A DNA stretch of 64,000 nt from the NCBI RefSeq assembly GCF_963924675.1, contig NC_089226.1, positions 40,937,124 to 41,001,123 of the forward strand, given 5' to 3'. The stretch comes from Phocoena phocoena. Its lineage: Eukaryota; Chordata; Mammalia; Artiodactyla; Phocoenidae. A program made the position numbers and the translations under genes. A model generated the notes under the pieces. That model was not told the origin of the DNA. It ran no database searches and was given only the letters and a program-made list of their open reading frames with translations. How positions within the stretch are numbered: position 1 is the first letter of the stretch; every line of letters starts with the position of its first letter. This document shows positions 33,873-46,293 of the stretch, piece after piece.

Positions 33873-34600
33873 TAGATTCAAGGGTCACACGATTAAAACT
33901 ACCTCTTCAAACTAACTTAGGGAACATCCCGGGGAGTTTTAAGCAATAATTAAAATCTTATATTTTGACTCATGTCCCAGAAACTTCTTAAGGGACTTGT
34001 GAATTTCTAATATGCTAACCTCTCATTTTGTAAAGAATCGTTGTGTGTGCTTCTGGACTTATATGCTAACAAATAATTGAGGTATTTATCTACTCGTAAC
34101 TGTAGAAAACGAGTGCAAACTGTAGGAGCTTTCTGTATTAAAACAACCCTCCCAAAAAAGATTTACTCTTTAGGGGAATAATATAAATTGTGGGACATTT
34201 TAAATTGTGATTACATAGATAATTCTAATAGTACATCACCCCATGGAAGAATAATACATTCTATCCAATATTTTCATCTCTTTCATTGGGAAGGGAAGTC
34301 CTTTCATGAAAACATCTTACACAGCAACCATCAGGGGGCATCATTAGTGTGATCGTAGCATTGGGGAACCTCTGTTCCCCATCATACTGAACAACACCTT
34401 AACGTGGGTATCTTGGGTTGAACTCTGATTAGAGTTCCCATGGGTTTATTTGGGAGAAAAAGGGGAGAGTGAGTGATGAGTTCCCTCTAAGTAAAAATAC
34501 AGTAGGACATCCAGGCTCACTTTATTCTCCCCATTCTCCATTCCCAAGTACTGCCATCACTAATCAAATCGGTTTCATTCTTTCCTAGTTTATCATTCTA
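33873..34600. other. Unassigned intergenic DNA
   Basis: No gene or repeat recognised. Confidence 0.4.
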
Positions 34601-34614
34601 AAAACTATGTATTG

Positions 34615-34978
34615 GGCTTCCCTGGTGGCACAGTGGTTAAGAATCCACCTGCCAATGCAGGGGACATGGGTTCGAGCCCTGGTCCAGGAAGATTCCACAT
34701 GCCACGGAGCAACTAAGCCCGTGCGCCACAACTACCACTACTGAGCCTGCGCTCTAGAGCTCGCGAGCCACAACTACTGAGCCTGTGTGCCACAACTACT
34801 GAAGCCCGCATGCCTAGAGCCCGTGCTCCGCAACAAGAGAAGTGCAACAAGAGAAGAGCACTGCAACAAAAGAGTAGCCCCCGCTCACCGCAACTAGAGA
34901 AAGCCCGCGCACAGCAACAAAGACACAATGCAGCCAGAAATAAATAAATAAATATAAATTTAAAAAATAAATAAATAG
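34615..34978 (+). mobile_element. CHR-type SINE, long form
   Basis: It starts with the GGGCTTCCCTGGTGGCACAG head. The body has several GCCACAACTACTGAGCCTG-like internal repeats, and the tail is AAATAAATAAATA. At about 360 bp it is the long form, and it is directly followed by a second, short-form SINE. The pair shares outer duplications AAAACTATGTATTG (34601-34614) and AAAAATATGTATTG (35221-35234). Confidence 0.93.
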
Positions 34979-35220
34979 GGCTTCCCTGGTGGTGCAGTGG
35001 TTGAGAGTCCGCCTGCTGATGCAGGGGACACGGGTTCGTGCCCCGGTCTGGGAAGATCCCACATGCGCAGAGCGGCTAGGCCCGTGAGCCATGGCTGCTG
35101 AGCCTGCGCGTCCGGAGCCTGTGCTCTGCAACGGGAGAGGCCACAACAGTGAGAGGCCCGTGTACAGCAAAAAATAAAAAAATTAAAAATAATAATAATA
35201 AAAAAATAAATAAATAAGTA
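34979..35220 (+). mobile_element. CHR-type SINE, short form, in tandem with the preceding copy
   Basis: It has GGCTTCCCTGGTGGTGCAGT, a GGTTCGTGCCCC B-box region and the GGAGCCTGTGCTCTG short body with an A/T-rich tail. It begins immediately in the A-rich tail of the long-form SINE. Confidence 0.93.
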
Positions 35221-35234
35221 AAAAATATGTATTG

Positions 35235-35780
35235 TCATTTGCTGGATACTTCCTAAAATGTGAATATTTAATACTTAATTTAATTTTTAAATGGTTGCTG
35301 TGGCACTGACTGCTAGTTATCACCCAATACATTATATAAATGAGTTATACAAACATGTTATAAAAGATGATCTTGGTCTATTGACCCGTGGGTTGTTTAT
35401 CACTTCACCGCATGTTGAGATCTATTTGTTCAAAAGTCTACTGGCATCATGCTCAAAATTGTACACATCCAATTCTTTTAAAAATAGCCCCAATAAGCAG
35501 ATTTTTAGCCATTTAGAGCCCAACTGCTTTGTATACCCTGTGAAACCTTTCCCAAGGTTGTCATGATACCTGTCATGTCCTGATAAGGTAGAGCCCTGTG
35601 GTTATGAGATCCCAAGCTGCTATGGCCCTTCCGAGCTCTCTGACCCAGAGACTTATCACCCTCTCCTGTCCTCCTCTCCTGTGAGGTTTCTTGTTCTTTT
35701 CCTCCTAGATGGTTGCCCCCACATTGTAACCTCTGGACTTTCTCCAGCAGTGATGGACTTCCCTCTCACACAACTTCATC
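35235..35780. other. Unassigned intergenic DNA
   Basis: Short open frames only. Confidence 0.4.
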
Positions 35781-35784
35781 CAAG

Positions 35785-35985
35785 TGCTACCCATGTGAGG
35801 ACACAGTGAGGAGACAGCTGTCTATAACAGGAAGCGGACCCTCACCAGACACCAAATCTGCCAGTGCCTTGATCTTGGACTTCTCAGACTTCAGAACTGT
35901 GAGAAATAAATGTTTGTTGTTTAAGGCACCCAGTCTATGATTTTTTTGTTACAGCAGCCCAAACAGAATAAGACAACAATCATCA
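35785..35985 (+). mobile_element. MLT1-type MaLR LTR, 3' part, sense
   Basis: It has CCATGTGAGGACACAGTGAG, TGCCTTGATCTTGGACTTCT, AACTGTGAGAAATAAATGTT and an end at CAGAATAAGACA, all in the order of the MLT1 LTR 3' half. Confidence 0.85.
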
Positions 35986-35999
35986 TAGAAGAAAGATTA

Positions 36000-36400
36000 C
36001 AGGCAAGGCTCAGAGAAGTGTGAGCAGGAAAGATATTTGGGGAACAGCAAACAGTCTAGTGGTTTAAATCATACAGTGCATGCAGGGAATGATTGGGAGA
36101 AACGTTTGAAAAGTGTGTTTGGGTCACATTAGAAAGCCCTTAAATACCAGGGCCCTGAATGCCATTGATTTTGGCTGGCAGTAGAGGGTCCCTAAAGGCT
36201 CTTGAGTGAGACAGTGATGTGATGGGAGCTGTGTGCCTGTAAGATGTATCTGGAAACTGTGTGAAGACTGGACCAGAGAGGGGGAAGACAGGACATTAAA
36301 AAGATACCACTTCAGTGGCTTTGTAGTAATCCAGCAAGACAATGAGAGTCTGAACTAAAGTGGTGGAGGGGGAAGATACAAATAACATTCAGACGTTATT
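36000..36400 (-). mobile_element. L2 LINE fragment, antisense
   Basis: Text such as GAGACAGTGATGTGATGGGA, AGACTGGACCAGAGAGGGGG and TAGTAATCCAGCAAGACAAT follows the reverse complement of the L2 3' region; compare the longer copy at 40.4 kb. Confidence 0.6.
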
Positions 36401-37140
36401 GATCATTCTTCCAACCGTAATACAGATGATGCCATCCTAAGCGTCTCATTCCGTCTATTTTTATCATTGATGCTATAGGTAGCCAGACAAACTGGCATTG
36501 CTTGTAGCATGATTATATTTCTTCACATCAAACACATCAACATACTCACAAAGAGATCTTGAGCTTCCCAGAAATACACAGAGTACATAGGTAATTTACC
36601 AAACTGATAGAATTAAATACTCTAATAGAATAAAAACAAAATGGTTAACTAAAGAGCCTTGTTGGCTGGAAACAGCAATTTCCCATAAAGACATTTATTT
36701 AACTGAAGATGAAGTTCATGTGTTGGTGGGGTATCTTTCTATAAAATACAGTTGCATTTTTCAAAATACCTACTAGCCTCATAAACTAATAAAATTTAGG
36801 TTAAAGATTTCATTTGGAAGGAAATAATCAAGGATAGTGGGCTTCTACAATACATGTGAAGTAATTATCTCAAATAACATTAATTGCCCAGGTGCTGCTA
36901 ACAGGGCCCAGGCAACTGGGACATTAAAACTGCAGCCATAATAGAGAATTATTTCAGAAGTTACTTTAAAAAGCTTTTGCCTATTAGTCTCAGTGGGCTG
37001 TTTGCCTCTCTGGCATTTCTTTTACCTCTTCCTCTTCCCCAAATTGTGGGGCAGTCCTTTGGTTCTTGAAAGTCACTTGGAATAAACAAGTGACCTATGC
37101 TATACTACTTATTGTTTTCCATCACTGAATGTTTCCATTT
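36401..37140. other. Unassigned intergenic DNA
   Basis: No gene or repeat recognised. Confidence 0.4.
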
Positions 37141-37144
37141 CCAC

Positions 37145-38040
37145 GGCGAATGGTTCAGGACTCACGATCTGACAGGGAATCTATGGAAGATCACTGGCTT
37201 TTCCTTGTTAATAACAAAAACTCTGACTCAGATTGGCTAAAATAATAAAGACTTTTATTTCCTCTTACAACAAGAATTCTAAAAGTAGAACAATCCCAGC
37301 CATACCATAATAAGCTTTCCAGGGGCTTTCCTGGTGGTGAAGTGGTTAAGAATCCGCCTGCCAGTGCAGGGGGCACGGGTCAAGCCCTGGTCCGGGAAGA
37401 TCCCACATGCCGCGGAGCAACTAAGCCTGTGCGCCACAACTACTGAGCCTGTGCTCTAGAGCCCACGTGCCACAACTGCTGAGCCTGTGAGCCACAACTA
37501 CTGAGCCTGCATAGAGCCCTTGCTCCACAACAAGAGAAGCCACCACAATGAGAAGCCAGCACACTGCAACGAAGAGTAGCCCCTGCTCGCCACAACTAGA
37601 GAAAGCCTGCGTGCAGCAATGAAGACCCAACGCAGCCAAAAATAAATAAAATAAATTTATTAAAAAAAATAATCTGCTGACCTTTAAAAAAAAAAAAAAG
37701 AAGCTTTCCAGGTCTCAGCTTTGTCTCCTCCATAGTTTGGTATCATCCTCAGGATGGTTTTCCTCATGATCACAAGAGGCTGCCAGTAGCAACTACCACA
37801 ACACACTTCCTTTCTTATACCAAGCAAGTGAAATAGAGAAGGAACCTCTTGCCTTTTGATATAACTGGGCTAATTTAGGACATAAGCTCAACCTGAGATA
37901 ATAACAGACCAGGCGAATACTTTCCTGATTAGCTTAAACCTTAATTCCTGATTCAATCATTGGTAAGAGGGGTAAAAGTACTATGATTGGATTATACTAG
38001 TCAAGATCCGTGCTAGGGGCTAGAGATGGGATGAATATCC
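37145..38040 (-). mobile_element. Old LTR-like repeat, antisense (tentative), split by a SINE
   Basis: The TTGGCTAAAATAATAAAGAC start and GATCACAAGAGGCTGCCAG block resemble an old interspersed repeat of LTR type read in reverse. I cannot name the family. Confidence 0.35.
37324..37700 (+). mobile_element. CHR-type SINE, long form
   Basis: The head is GGCTTTCCTGGTGGTGAAGT, the body has the long-form internal repeats, and the tail is AATAAATAAAATAAATT. A non-A stretch of about 20 bp separates two A-runs before the right duplication. The target-site duplication AAGCTTTCCAGG is perfect at 37312-37323 and 37701-37712. Confidence 0.93.
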
Positions 38041-38299
38041 CCCCAAAGCAGTGTTCTCTTAGAAAGGCAGAAATTAGAGGTGGGGAGAGATGATGTAAAA
38101 AAATGTTAAGAATACATGTATACATGTAGCAACAATATGATCAGTGAGTTGCAAAATAGATTACTCTGCAGAAATGTCAAAGTAGGTGTAAGAGATGGCA
38201 GGGAACTGATTAGATGAGTCAATCCTATCAAGGACTTAAAATAGTAGAGGGTAGAGAGAGAGGATTTGGTGTGAAAAATTTTTAAAGAAAGAGATGCTG

Positions 38300-38810
38300 G
38301 TGTGCTATGAGTCTCAAGCCCCCATCCTAAGGGGGAAGGGTGTCTACTCCTATGGGGGCAAAGAATGTCACCTGCACTTCAGTTAACAAAGAATGTCGCC
38401 CGCCATCAAGCTATCAGCCATTGCAGCCATGCCCCCCTCCACCCCACCCATGGTGTGCCCTGGGGGGAATTCCAATGGAGAAAAACATATTTTGGCCATA
38501 GATAGTTATCGAAAGTATAATTCCAATAAGCCCAGACTCTTGGATCTTCTCACACTTAGAAAAGCACTAAAATCATGAACTTGATATGTCTGTTTCTTGT
38601 GATTAGCAGTAATCTTTTGATGGTCAACTACATGTTTGTTTTTGTTTCTGAGCAAAAACTCTTTTATTTCGTGGCTTCTCCCTTACCTCCTTGGAACAGT
38701 TCCTCGGAGCTATCTGAGAGCTTATCTCCCGGGCTATAATCTTCAGTAAGGACTCAGGATAAAACATAACTTGCAACTTTTAGGTTGTGTGGGGTTTTTT
38801 TTTCAGTCAA
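38300..38810 (+). mobile_element. Possible solitary endogenous-retrovirus LTR
   Basis: A roughly 510-bp block starts near TGCTATGAGTCTC and ends CAGTCAACA, with a late part (CTTTTATTTCGTGGC, then TCAGTAAGGACTCAGG, then AACTTGCAACTTTTAGG) shaped like the R-U5 end of a gammaretrovirus-like LTR. I could not confirm a 4-bp duplication. No retroviral genes are adjacent. Low confidence. Confidence 0.35.
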
Positions 38811-40390
38811 CACCTAACACAAACTGAGTAAGAGGGGCCGAAAGGGAATCATTTGGGTAGCTTGCTGTTTCCCCTGCAGTTACAGAATCAGCATGGATGT
38901 GGCTTGACTCCTCTCCTCAAAATCTACAGGCTGGAGATGGGTTGGCAAGCTGTTTTGGTGGCAGAGTGACGGAGGGTTGCTGCTATGCTATTATGGACCT
39001 GCACTCACAGAGTTTTGGGGACAAGGAATGTGGGAATGTTTCCTGTGGCCGGGATGTGGGCTATATGCGTGAACTTGAGAGCCAGTGGGAGAACCACCTT
39101 TAATCCTTTCCATTAGGATCATCGTAGAAACAAAGAGACCTCAACAGAAATGATACTGAGCTGGATCACCCATTCCCTAGAGCTTGTAGAGGAAGGAATT
39201 GCAGGAATAGCATGTGTTCGCCCAGATCAGAGAAACTGCAGGTGAAAGACCACTATGATATCAAGGTCTCTAAAGAACCTCTAAAAGTGAGTAAACTTTA
39301 AACGTCTGCCAGACCCAGAAAGTGTGAAGCCATATTACAAAGTACCAGTCAAATGATATCCACTTCCCAAGGGATCATATGCTGGAAAACAAGCTGGATA
39401 AAGAAAGAACGAGGAAAGAAAGAAGGACCACACCCTAGAATGCCCTGCAGGTGGCCAGTCTATAGCAGGACCTGGTTTTGTTGATTTTAAATTTAAATCA
39501 AGTTCAGAGAGCATTTTAAATTATTGAATTGACACTGTCTTTGTATTCTAAAGTGACTTTTGAACCTTGTATTAGTTAAGAGAGATCCATAAATCATATG
39601 CTCTCCAAGAGTTTTCACCCTGGAATCACTTTCCCGTGGCCATGATCTGCATGAGCAAAAGGGATACTCTGTGCCTTGCCTTCAGTATCCAGGAAGCTAG
39701 CGACTGACTCTCGGACCTCTGCTACAGCTGCCGCAAAAAAGCAAGTGCTTTGACAACTGTGCTTGCAAAAAGCAGCAGAAGCGTGGCCTCTTATGCATGA
39801 TGTCACTTCCTCCCAAATGTGGCACGGGTCTATCTGCCTGATAGACTCTAGATCAAGCTGAAGGGACTCTGGGCATATAATCTTAACTTTGCAGGCTCCA
39901 GCATGAAGCAAGCACACCCCTGTCAGGGACTGGCATGGGATGGAGGGAGCCAGCCTGCAGTATCCGCTGTAATGCCCACACCACACACCTGGTGGTCTAT
40001 ATCCTGAGTAGTTTCACTGCATGAATGTGTCTACTCAAGAGACAGGATTAATAAGAAAGTGCTTCATGGCCTTACTGTACACTTGGAAGCCATCTACTCA
40101 CCGGCATCCAAGAGCAAGCTCCAGATCCAGGTGACATCCAGGTGTGACCTCTCACTCTCTCCTGCCAATTGGCCACCTTTCTCCTGGCTCCTCCCTTTCC
40201 TTGAGCAATGAAGCTTCTCCCCACAGGTCTCTTCAGAGCCTGTTCACATCTTACCCACCCTTTGGGGTCTCCCTGAAGGGCCCCCTGCCCCAGGAGCCTT
40301 TCCTTGTCTTTCCAGGCTCCTCTGAGTTCCCTCTTTTTCTTCCTGTCCAGAACAACATTTTGACGTGGGATTATATAAGCCTTGGATTCG
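38811..40390. other. Unassigned intergenic DNA
   Basis: About 1.6 kb. The longest frames (39615-39986 minus, 40072-40431 minus) lack recognisable domains and flanking exon signals. Confidence 0.4.
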
Positions 40391-40394
40391 TCTG

Positions 40395-41125
40395 CTAATT
40401 CATTCATTCGACAAATGTTTAAGGAGCCCATACAAGGTGCTTTGTTGAATGTCAGGTGGTAAAGGCACGGTCCCTGTCTTCTTAAAGCTTACAGACTATT
40501 ATAGAGGAAACAGACATGAAACAAGTAAACAGCATGTAAATGTAGAATTACAGATTGCAATCAGAGCTATGAAAGAAAACTTTCAGATGTGTTGAGAGAG
40601 TCAATCAGTGGTCTGTCCTGAGTGGTCAAAGAAGGTGTCGCTTAGGAAGTGAAATCTAAAACAGGAGGTCTAAGTAGGGGCTAGCCCGATGAACAGGGGG
40701 AGCAAAAACATGCCAGGAAGAAGGAATCATTAAAGGCCTTGAGTCAGGAAGAGATGAAAGCATTTTAGCAATGGACAGGACAGTACATTTGGGGCATTGT
40801 GGCAAGGGGCAGGTGGCAGCAGTGAGATAAGTTTAGAAATATAACCTGATTATGTGGGTCCTTCCTGGTTGTGTTAGGCACTTTGGACTTAAAGCTAAGG
40901 ATACTGGAAACATTTTTGAAGGATTTATAGCAGAGCAGTAATATGACCCAATTAATGTTTTAGAAGAATACCCTAGTTCCTCAGTGGAAAATGGATTGCT
41001 GAAGAGCACGAGTAGAAAAAAAGGAAATTAGCTAGGGAGCAATTACAAAAGCCCAGACGAAAAGTCAGTGGTTGGCCACTAATGGTGGTGGCAGGGGAGA
41101 TGGAAAGAATGGTTGATAATTGAGA
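40395..41125 (-). mobile_element. L2 LINE 3' region, antisense
   Basis: It starts AATTCATTCATTCGACAAAT and proceeds through GAAGGTGTCGCTTAGGAAGT, GCCTTGAGTCAGGAAGAG, GGATTTATAGCAGAGCAGTA and ATGGTGGTGGCAGGGGAGAT, in the order of the reverse-complemented L2 3' end over some 700 bp. Confidence 0.85.
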
Positions 41126-42415
41126 TCAATAAGCTTCGTCTTTCGTGCATGCCAGGCATCTGGCTTGGTGAAAACCTATAGCTCTACTCAGTAAGTAAAT
41201 ATAATAAATCAATACAGTAATTAGTTAATTACATGCTGCTTTAACCTTCTAAAAAGAGGAGCTGATCTATATTGTTAACTGGATCAAACATCTCACAGCA
41301 GCTGGGAAAGCAATTATGTAGACATATAGTCAATCTGGTTTGTTTGCTAAGTCAGTCTGGTTACTTTGACAACTGAATAATATAGACCATGTGGTTACCC
41401 AGAGTTCTGTTTAGTCACTGTGCTAGTTCAAGATAATACCAGTTCTGTTTAGGTCATTTTCATTGTTCATTAGATAGAGCTTTGAATGCACAACTTAGGA
41501 TTTTATAGTATATAACTGTGGTTCCTAAATATTTTTTATTCTGTAAACCAATATTCTTTTCTTTTCAAAAACTGGGGGAACTGCTTAATGTGACCCCCTT
41601 TAGGTTGTCAAGAATGGGTATTAGAACAAACAATCAAATAACTGCTCTCATAGCGAGGGTTCTTAGCTGCAAGCAATAGAAACTAAATTCTGTCAGATTT
41701 AAGTAGGAAAGAATCTATGATGAGGGTTTTGTGTGGCTCACAGAATCACCAGGAGGGCTGGAGACTTAGGGCCAAGCTATCAAGAACACTGTCCAAATCT
41801 TTGATGTGATGAAGATCGCACAGCCACTGCCAGTGCCATTAAGCAGTCGACGCCATAGGTTAATCACTAAGATCACCAACGCTGCCACTGAATGGCTCTG
41901 AGAACTGACACGTGGCCCTTGGAAGTAGATATAGCCACTGCTGTTGCCACCGTCCCTCCCCAGAATGGTTGCTGGGCAGTCCTGCTTCACAGTGCCGTTT
42001 TCGGTTCAAAGACTGGTATGAACTTACCACTAGTGGAGCGTAGCTCAGGGGCTTGTGTCCTCACTGCAAGGAAGATAGGAAACTGAGCTTCCAGGGCTGG
42101 AGGTAGGCAGGGCTTCCCAATGAGATTTATAAAGTGCAGAATTTTCCAAATATAGGCATAGACTTTGGACATCAGGATCCTAAAAAAGAGTAACAACTAC
42201 CATTTATTATCCCCATCAGTTCATACGAGAAAAAAAACATTTAGTTCTAAAATGTAAAATGGGACAAATTACAGTATATAGAATAGCCTATTAATGGAAT
42301 AAAGTGTTTTTTTAAATAGAAAACTCACTGTATTGTCCTGACTGTTTTCTTTTCTTTATTCATGGGGAAGCTCTGCCTTGAGGCAGCTTGATTGACAGAA
42401 CAATTTTGGAAACCC
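41126..42415. other. Unassigned DNA; 41640-42110 may be an old LTR-like repeat
   Basis: 41640-42110 opens with AGCTGCAAGCAATAGAAACT and GGCTCACAGAATCACCAGGA, phrases typical of an old reversed interspersed repeat I cannot name. The rest is unassigned and AT-rich. Confidence 0.3.
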
Positions 42416-42417
42416 AT

Positions 42418-42640
42418 GTGTATAGAGGACACGGGCCTTGGATAACAAACTTGGTCTTGGCATTTCAGCTCTACCACTTACTTAAGCAGTTGTATAATCT
42501 TAGGTATGTTAGATCTGAAATTCAAGGTCATCCTTTTTAAAATGGGGATAATACTTCCTAACTTTTAGACCTGCTGGGGGATTCGATGAGATAATGTATG
42601 TAGATGTATATAGCAGGACCTGGAACATAGGAGCCAGGGG
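42418..42640 (+). mobile_element. MIR, sense
   Basis: TTTCAGCTCTACCACTTACT, AAATGGGGATAATACTTCC and GATTCGATGAGATAATGTAT follow the MIR order. Confidence 0.75.
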
Positions 42641-42825
42641 TAGATGCTCCTCTTCTGTTCTTCCCATCTTGTGCTGTAAGGGGTCTGCAACCTGCACTAG
42701 AACCTGAGACTCTTAGCCCTTCCAGCCATGGGCTGCACTAGTGCTGTTTGCTGTTGAATCTCCAAAACCTAGCTCAACGCCTACAAAATAAGTGCTCAGT
42801 GACTGCTTGCCAAATAGACAAGTAG

Positions 42826-43028
42826 GGCTTCCCTGGTGGCGGAGTGGTTGGGAGTCCGCCTGCCGATGCAGGGGACACGGGTTCATGCCCTGGTCCGGGA
42901 AGATCCCACATGCCGCAGAGCGGCTGGGCCTGTGAGCCATGGCCGCTGAGCCTGCACGTCCGGAGCCTGTGCTCCGCAATGGGAGAGGCCACAACAGTGA
43001 GAGGCCTGCGTACCGCAAAAACAAAAAC
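42826..43028 (+). mobile_element. CHR-type SINE, short form
   Basis: It has GGCTTCCCTGGTGGCGGAGT, GGGTTCATGCCC, and a GGAGCCTGTGCTCCGCAATG body with a short A-rich tail. The target-site duplication AAATAGACAAGTAG / AAATAGACACGTAG lies at 42812-42825 and 43029-43042. Confidence 0.95.
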
Positions 43029-43199
43029 AAATAGACACGTAGCTCTTACTTAAATTATTACTAATTATGTGAAGTAATAATGTAAAACACATGATATCAT
43101 CCTTGGCACAGAGTAGATATTAAGTATAAATGTGAGCTCCCAACTTCCATTTCTAATAATCATCAGCAAGTTTCTTTGGGCCAATCCTCCTCCTAGAAT

Positions 43200-43330
43200 G
43201 TTTTTCAATGTAGTAAAATATATATAATATAAAATTTACCATCTTAACCATTTTTAAGTGTACGTACAGTTCAGTGGTATTATTTTCACAATGTTGTGCA
43301 ATCACCACCATCCATTTCCAGAACCTCTTT
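43200..43330 (-). mobile_element. Old L1 3' UTR, antisense, first piece of a split element
   Basis: TTTTTAAGTGTACGTACAGT, CAGTGGTATTATTTTCACAA and AATCACCACCATCCATTTCC are the antisense 3' UTR of an old L1. The same element continues at about 45690. Confidence 0.75.
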
Positions 43331-45690
43331 TTTTAACTTAAAAATTTTATTTTTTTAGAGAAGTTTTAGGTTTATAATAAAATTGAAAGGAAGGTGCAGA
43401 AATGTCTTGTAAACTCTGCTCCCACACATGCATAGCCTCATCCATTCTCAACATCACTCGCCAGAATGGTACATTTCTTACGAAGGGTGAACATACATTA
43501 ACATATCACAATCGTCCAAAGTCCATAATTTACCTTAGGGCTCACTCTTGTGTTGTATACTCTAGAGTGTGGACAAGTGTATAATTACATACATGCATCA
43601 TTATATCATACAGGGTATTGTCACTACCCCTGTGCTCTGCCCAGTCATCTCTTCTCTTTCCCCACCTCCCCTCACTCCCCCACAACCACTGATCTTTTTA
43701 CTGTCTCCATAGTTTTGACTTTTGCAGAATGTCATATAGTTGGAATAATACAGTATGTAGTCTTCTCACATTGGCTTCTTTCACTTAGTAATATGCATTT
43801 AATATTTCTCTATGTCTTTTTATGGCTTGGTAACTCATTTCTTTTTAGCACTGAGTAATATTCCAATGTCTGGAGGCACCATTGTTTACCCATCCATCTA
43901 CTGAAGGACATCTTGTTTGCTTCCCAGCTTTGGCAATTATGAATAAAGCGTCTATAAATATCAATGTCCAGGGTTTTGTGTGGATATAGGTTTTCATCTC
44001 CTTTAGGTAAATACCAAGGAGCATGAACGCTGCACTGTATGGTAAGAGCATGTTTAGTTTTGTAAGAAACCTCCAAACAATCTGCCAAAGTGGCTGTACC
44101 ACCAGCAATGAATGGGAGTTCTTTTTGCTTCACATCTTTGACAGCATTTGGCGTTGTCAGTGTTCTGGATTTCTGCCATTCTAGTAGGTGTGTGGTGGTA
44201 TCTAGTTTTAATTTGCATTTTCCTGATGACGTATGTGGAGTATCTTTTCATTTGCTTATTTGTCATCTATATATCTTCTTCAGTGAAGTGTCTGTTGAGG
44301 TGTTTGGCCCAGTTTTTAATTGGGCTGTTTGTTTTCTTATTGCTGAGTTTTAAGAGTTTTTTGTATATTTTGGATAACGGTCCTTTATCAGATGTGTCTT
44401 TTGCAAATGTTTTCTTCCTACTGTGGCTTGTCTTCCAATTTTGATATTCTTTCACAGAGCAGAAGTTTTTAATTTTAACTAAGTTCAGCTTATCAATTAT
44501 TTCTTCCATTGGATCATGTCTTTGGTGTTGTATCTAAAAAGATATCACCATACACAAGATCATCTAGGTTTTCTCATATTATTTTCTAGGAGCTTTGTAT
44601 TTTTGCATTTTACATTTAGGTCTATCTATGATTCATTTTGAGTTAACTTTTGTGAACGGTATAAGGTCTGTGTCTAGATTCATTTTTTTTCATGTGGCTG
44701 TCCAATTTTTCTAGCACCATTTGTTGAAGAGACTATCTTGGCTCCATTGTATTGCCTTTCCTCCTTTGTCAAAGATAAGTTGACTATATTTATGAGGGTC
44801 TATTTCTGAGCCCTCTATTCTGTTCTTTTGATCCATTTGTCTATTTTTTCTCCAATATCACTCTGTCTTGATTACTGTAGCTTTATATTAAGGGCAGTGT
44901 AAGTCCTCCAACTTTATTCTCCTTCAATATGTATTAGCTATTCTGGGTCTTTTGCCTCTCCACATAAACTTTAGAATTAGTCTGTCAATATCCATAAAAT
45001 AATTTGCTGGAATTTTCATTGGGATCACATTGAATCCAAAAATCAAGGTGGGAAGATATGGCATCCTGACAATATTAAGTATTCCTATCCATGAACATGG
45101 AATATCTCTCCATTTATTTAGTTCTTCTTTGATTTTTTCATCAGGGTTTTGTAATTTTCCTCATATAGATCTTAAATATATTTTATTAGGTTTTACCAAA
45201 GTATTTCATTTTTAGGAGTAGTAATGTAAATGGTATTGTATTTTTTATTTCAAATTCCACTTGTTCATTGTTGGTATATAGAAAAACAATTGACTTTTGT
45301 AATGATAACCTTGCACCCTGCAACCTTACTATAATCACTTAGTTCCAGGGTGTATTTTTGTTAATTCTTTTGGGCTTTCTATATAGACAATCATGTCATC
45401 TGCAAATGAGGACTGTTTTATATCCTCCTTCCCAATCTGCATACCTTTTATTTCCTTTTCTTGCCTTATTGAGTTAGCAAGGACTTCTACTATGATGTTG
45501 AAAAGGAGTGATGAATGGCAATATCCTTACCTTATACCTGATCTTAATGGGAAAGCTTCAAGTCTCTCACCATTAAGCATGATGTTAGTCACAGGGGTTT
45601 TGTAGATAGCCTTAACCAAGTTGAGAAGGTTCCCCTCTATTCCTGGTTTACTGAGAGTTCTTACATGATGGGGTGTTGGCTTTCCATCTT
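43331..45690 (-). mobile_element. Nested L1, antisense, 5'-truncated and mutated
   Basis: A 3' UTR beginning TTTTATTTTTTTAGAGAAG-like text leads into the reverse complement of ORF2. Minus-strand pieces such as 44267-44509 (ENWAKHLNRHFTEED-like) and 44054-44266 keep ORF2 C-terminal character but are interrupted. It separates two parts of an older L1. Confidence 0.8.
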
Positions 45691-46293
45691 TTCATCTGCC
45701 AACACTAGAATTCTGTGCACATTGAAAAACAACTCTCCATTCTGTCCTCACCCCAGCTCCTGGCAACCACCATTCTACTTTCTGTCTCTATGAATTTGAA
45801 TCCTCTAAGTGCTTCATATAAGTGGAATCACACAGTATTTGTTCTTTTTTGATTGATTTAGTTCATTTGGCACAATGTCTTCAAGATTCATCCATGTTGC
45901 AGCATATGTCAGCATTTATTCCTCTTCAGAACTGAACAGTATTCCATTCTATGTATAAACCACATTTTGTTTAGCTATTCATGTGTCAATGAGCACTTGG
46001 GTTGCTTCTACCTTTTGGTTATTATGAATAATGCTGCTAGACATGAAGAAATGCAAATATCTACTCAAGACCCTGCTTTCAATTCTTTTGGATATATACC
46101 CAGAAGTAGAATTCTGGATCATATGATAATTCTATTTTTAATTGTTTGATGAACCACCATAGTGTCTTCCACAATAGCTGCACAATTTTACATTCCTACA
46201 AACAGTATTCAAGGGTTCCAATTTCTTCATATACTTACCAACTTGTTATTTTCTTTTTTTGATACTAGACATCCTAATGGGTATGAAATGGTA
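45690..46293 (-). mobile_element. Old L1 continued, antisense
   Basis: It resumes with CCCCAGCTCCTGGCAACCAC, AAGTGGAATCACACAGTATT, TTTGGATATATACCCAGAAG and ends at GGGTATGAAATGGTA. There a Tigger element is inserted at a TA; TATCTCATT resumes at 47346. Confidence 0.8.

Noticed and set aside
34713..35238. Minus-strand frames of 71-118 codons
   Set aside because: They are read-throughs of the antisense SINE pair; similar cysteine/serine-rich frames appear in every CHR SINE of the window.
39615..40431. Two minus-strand frames of about 120 codons as possible exons
   Set aside because: No recognisable protein family and no clear splice-site context; similar lengths are expected by chance in GC-moderate DNA.
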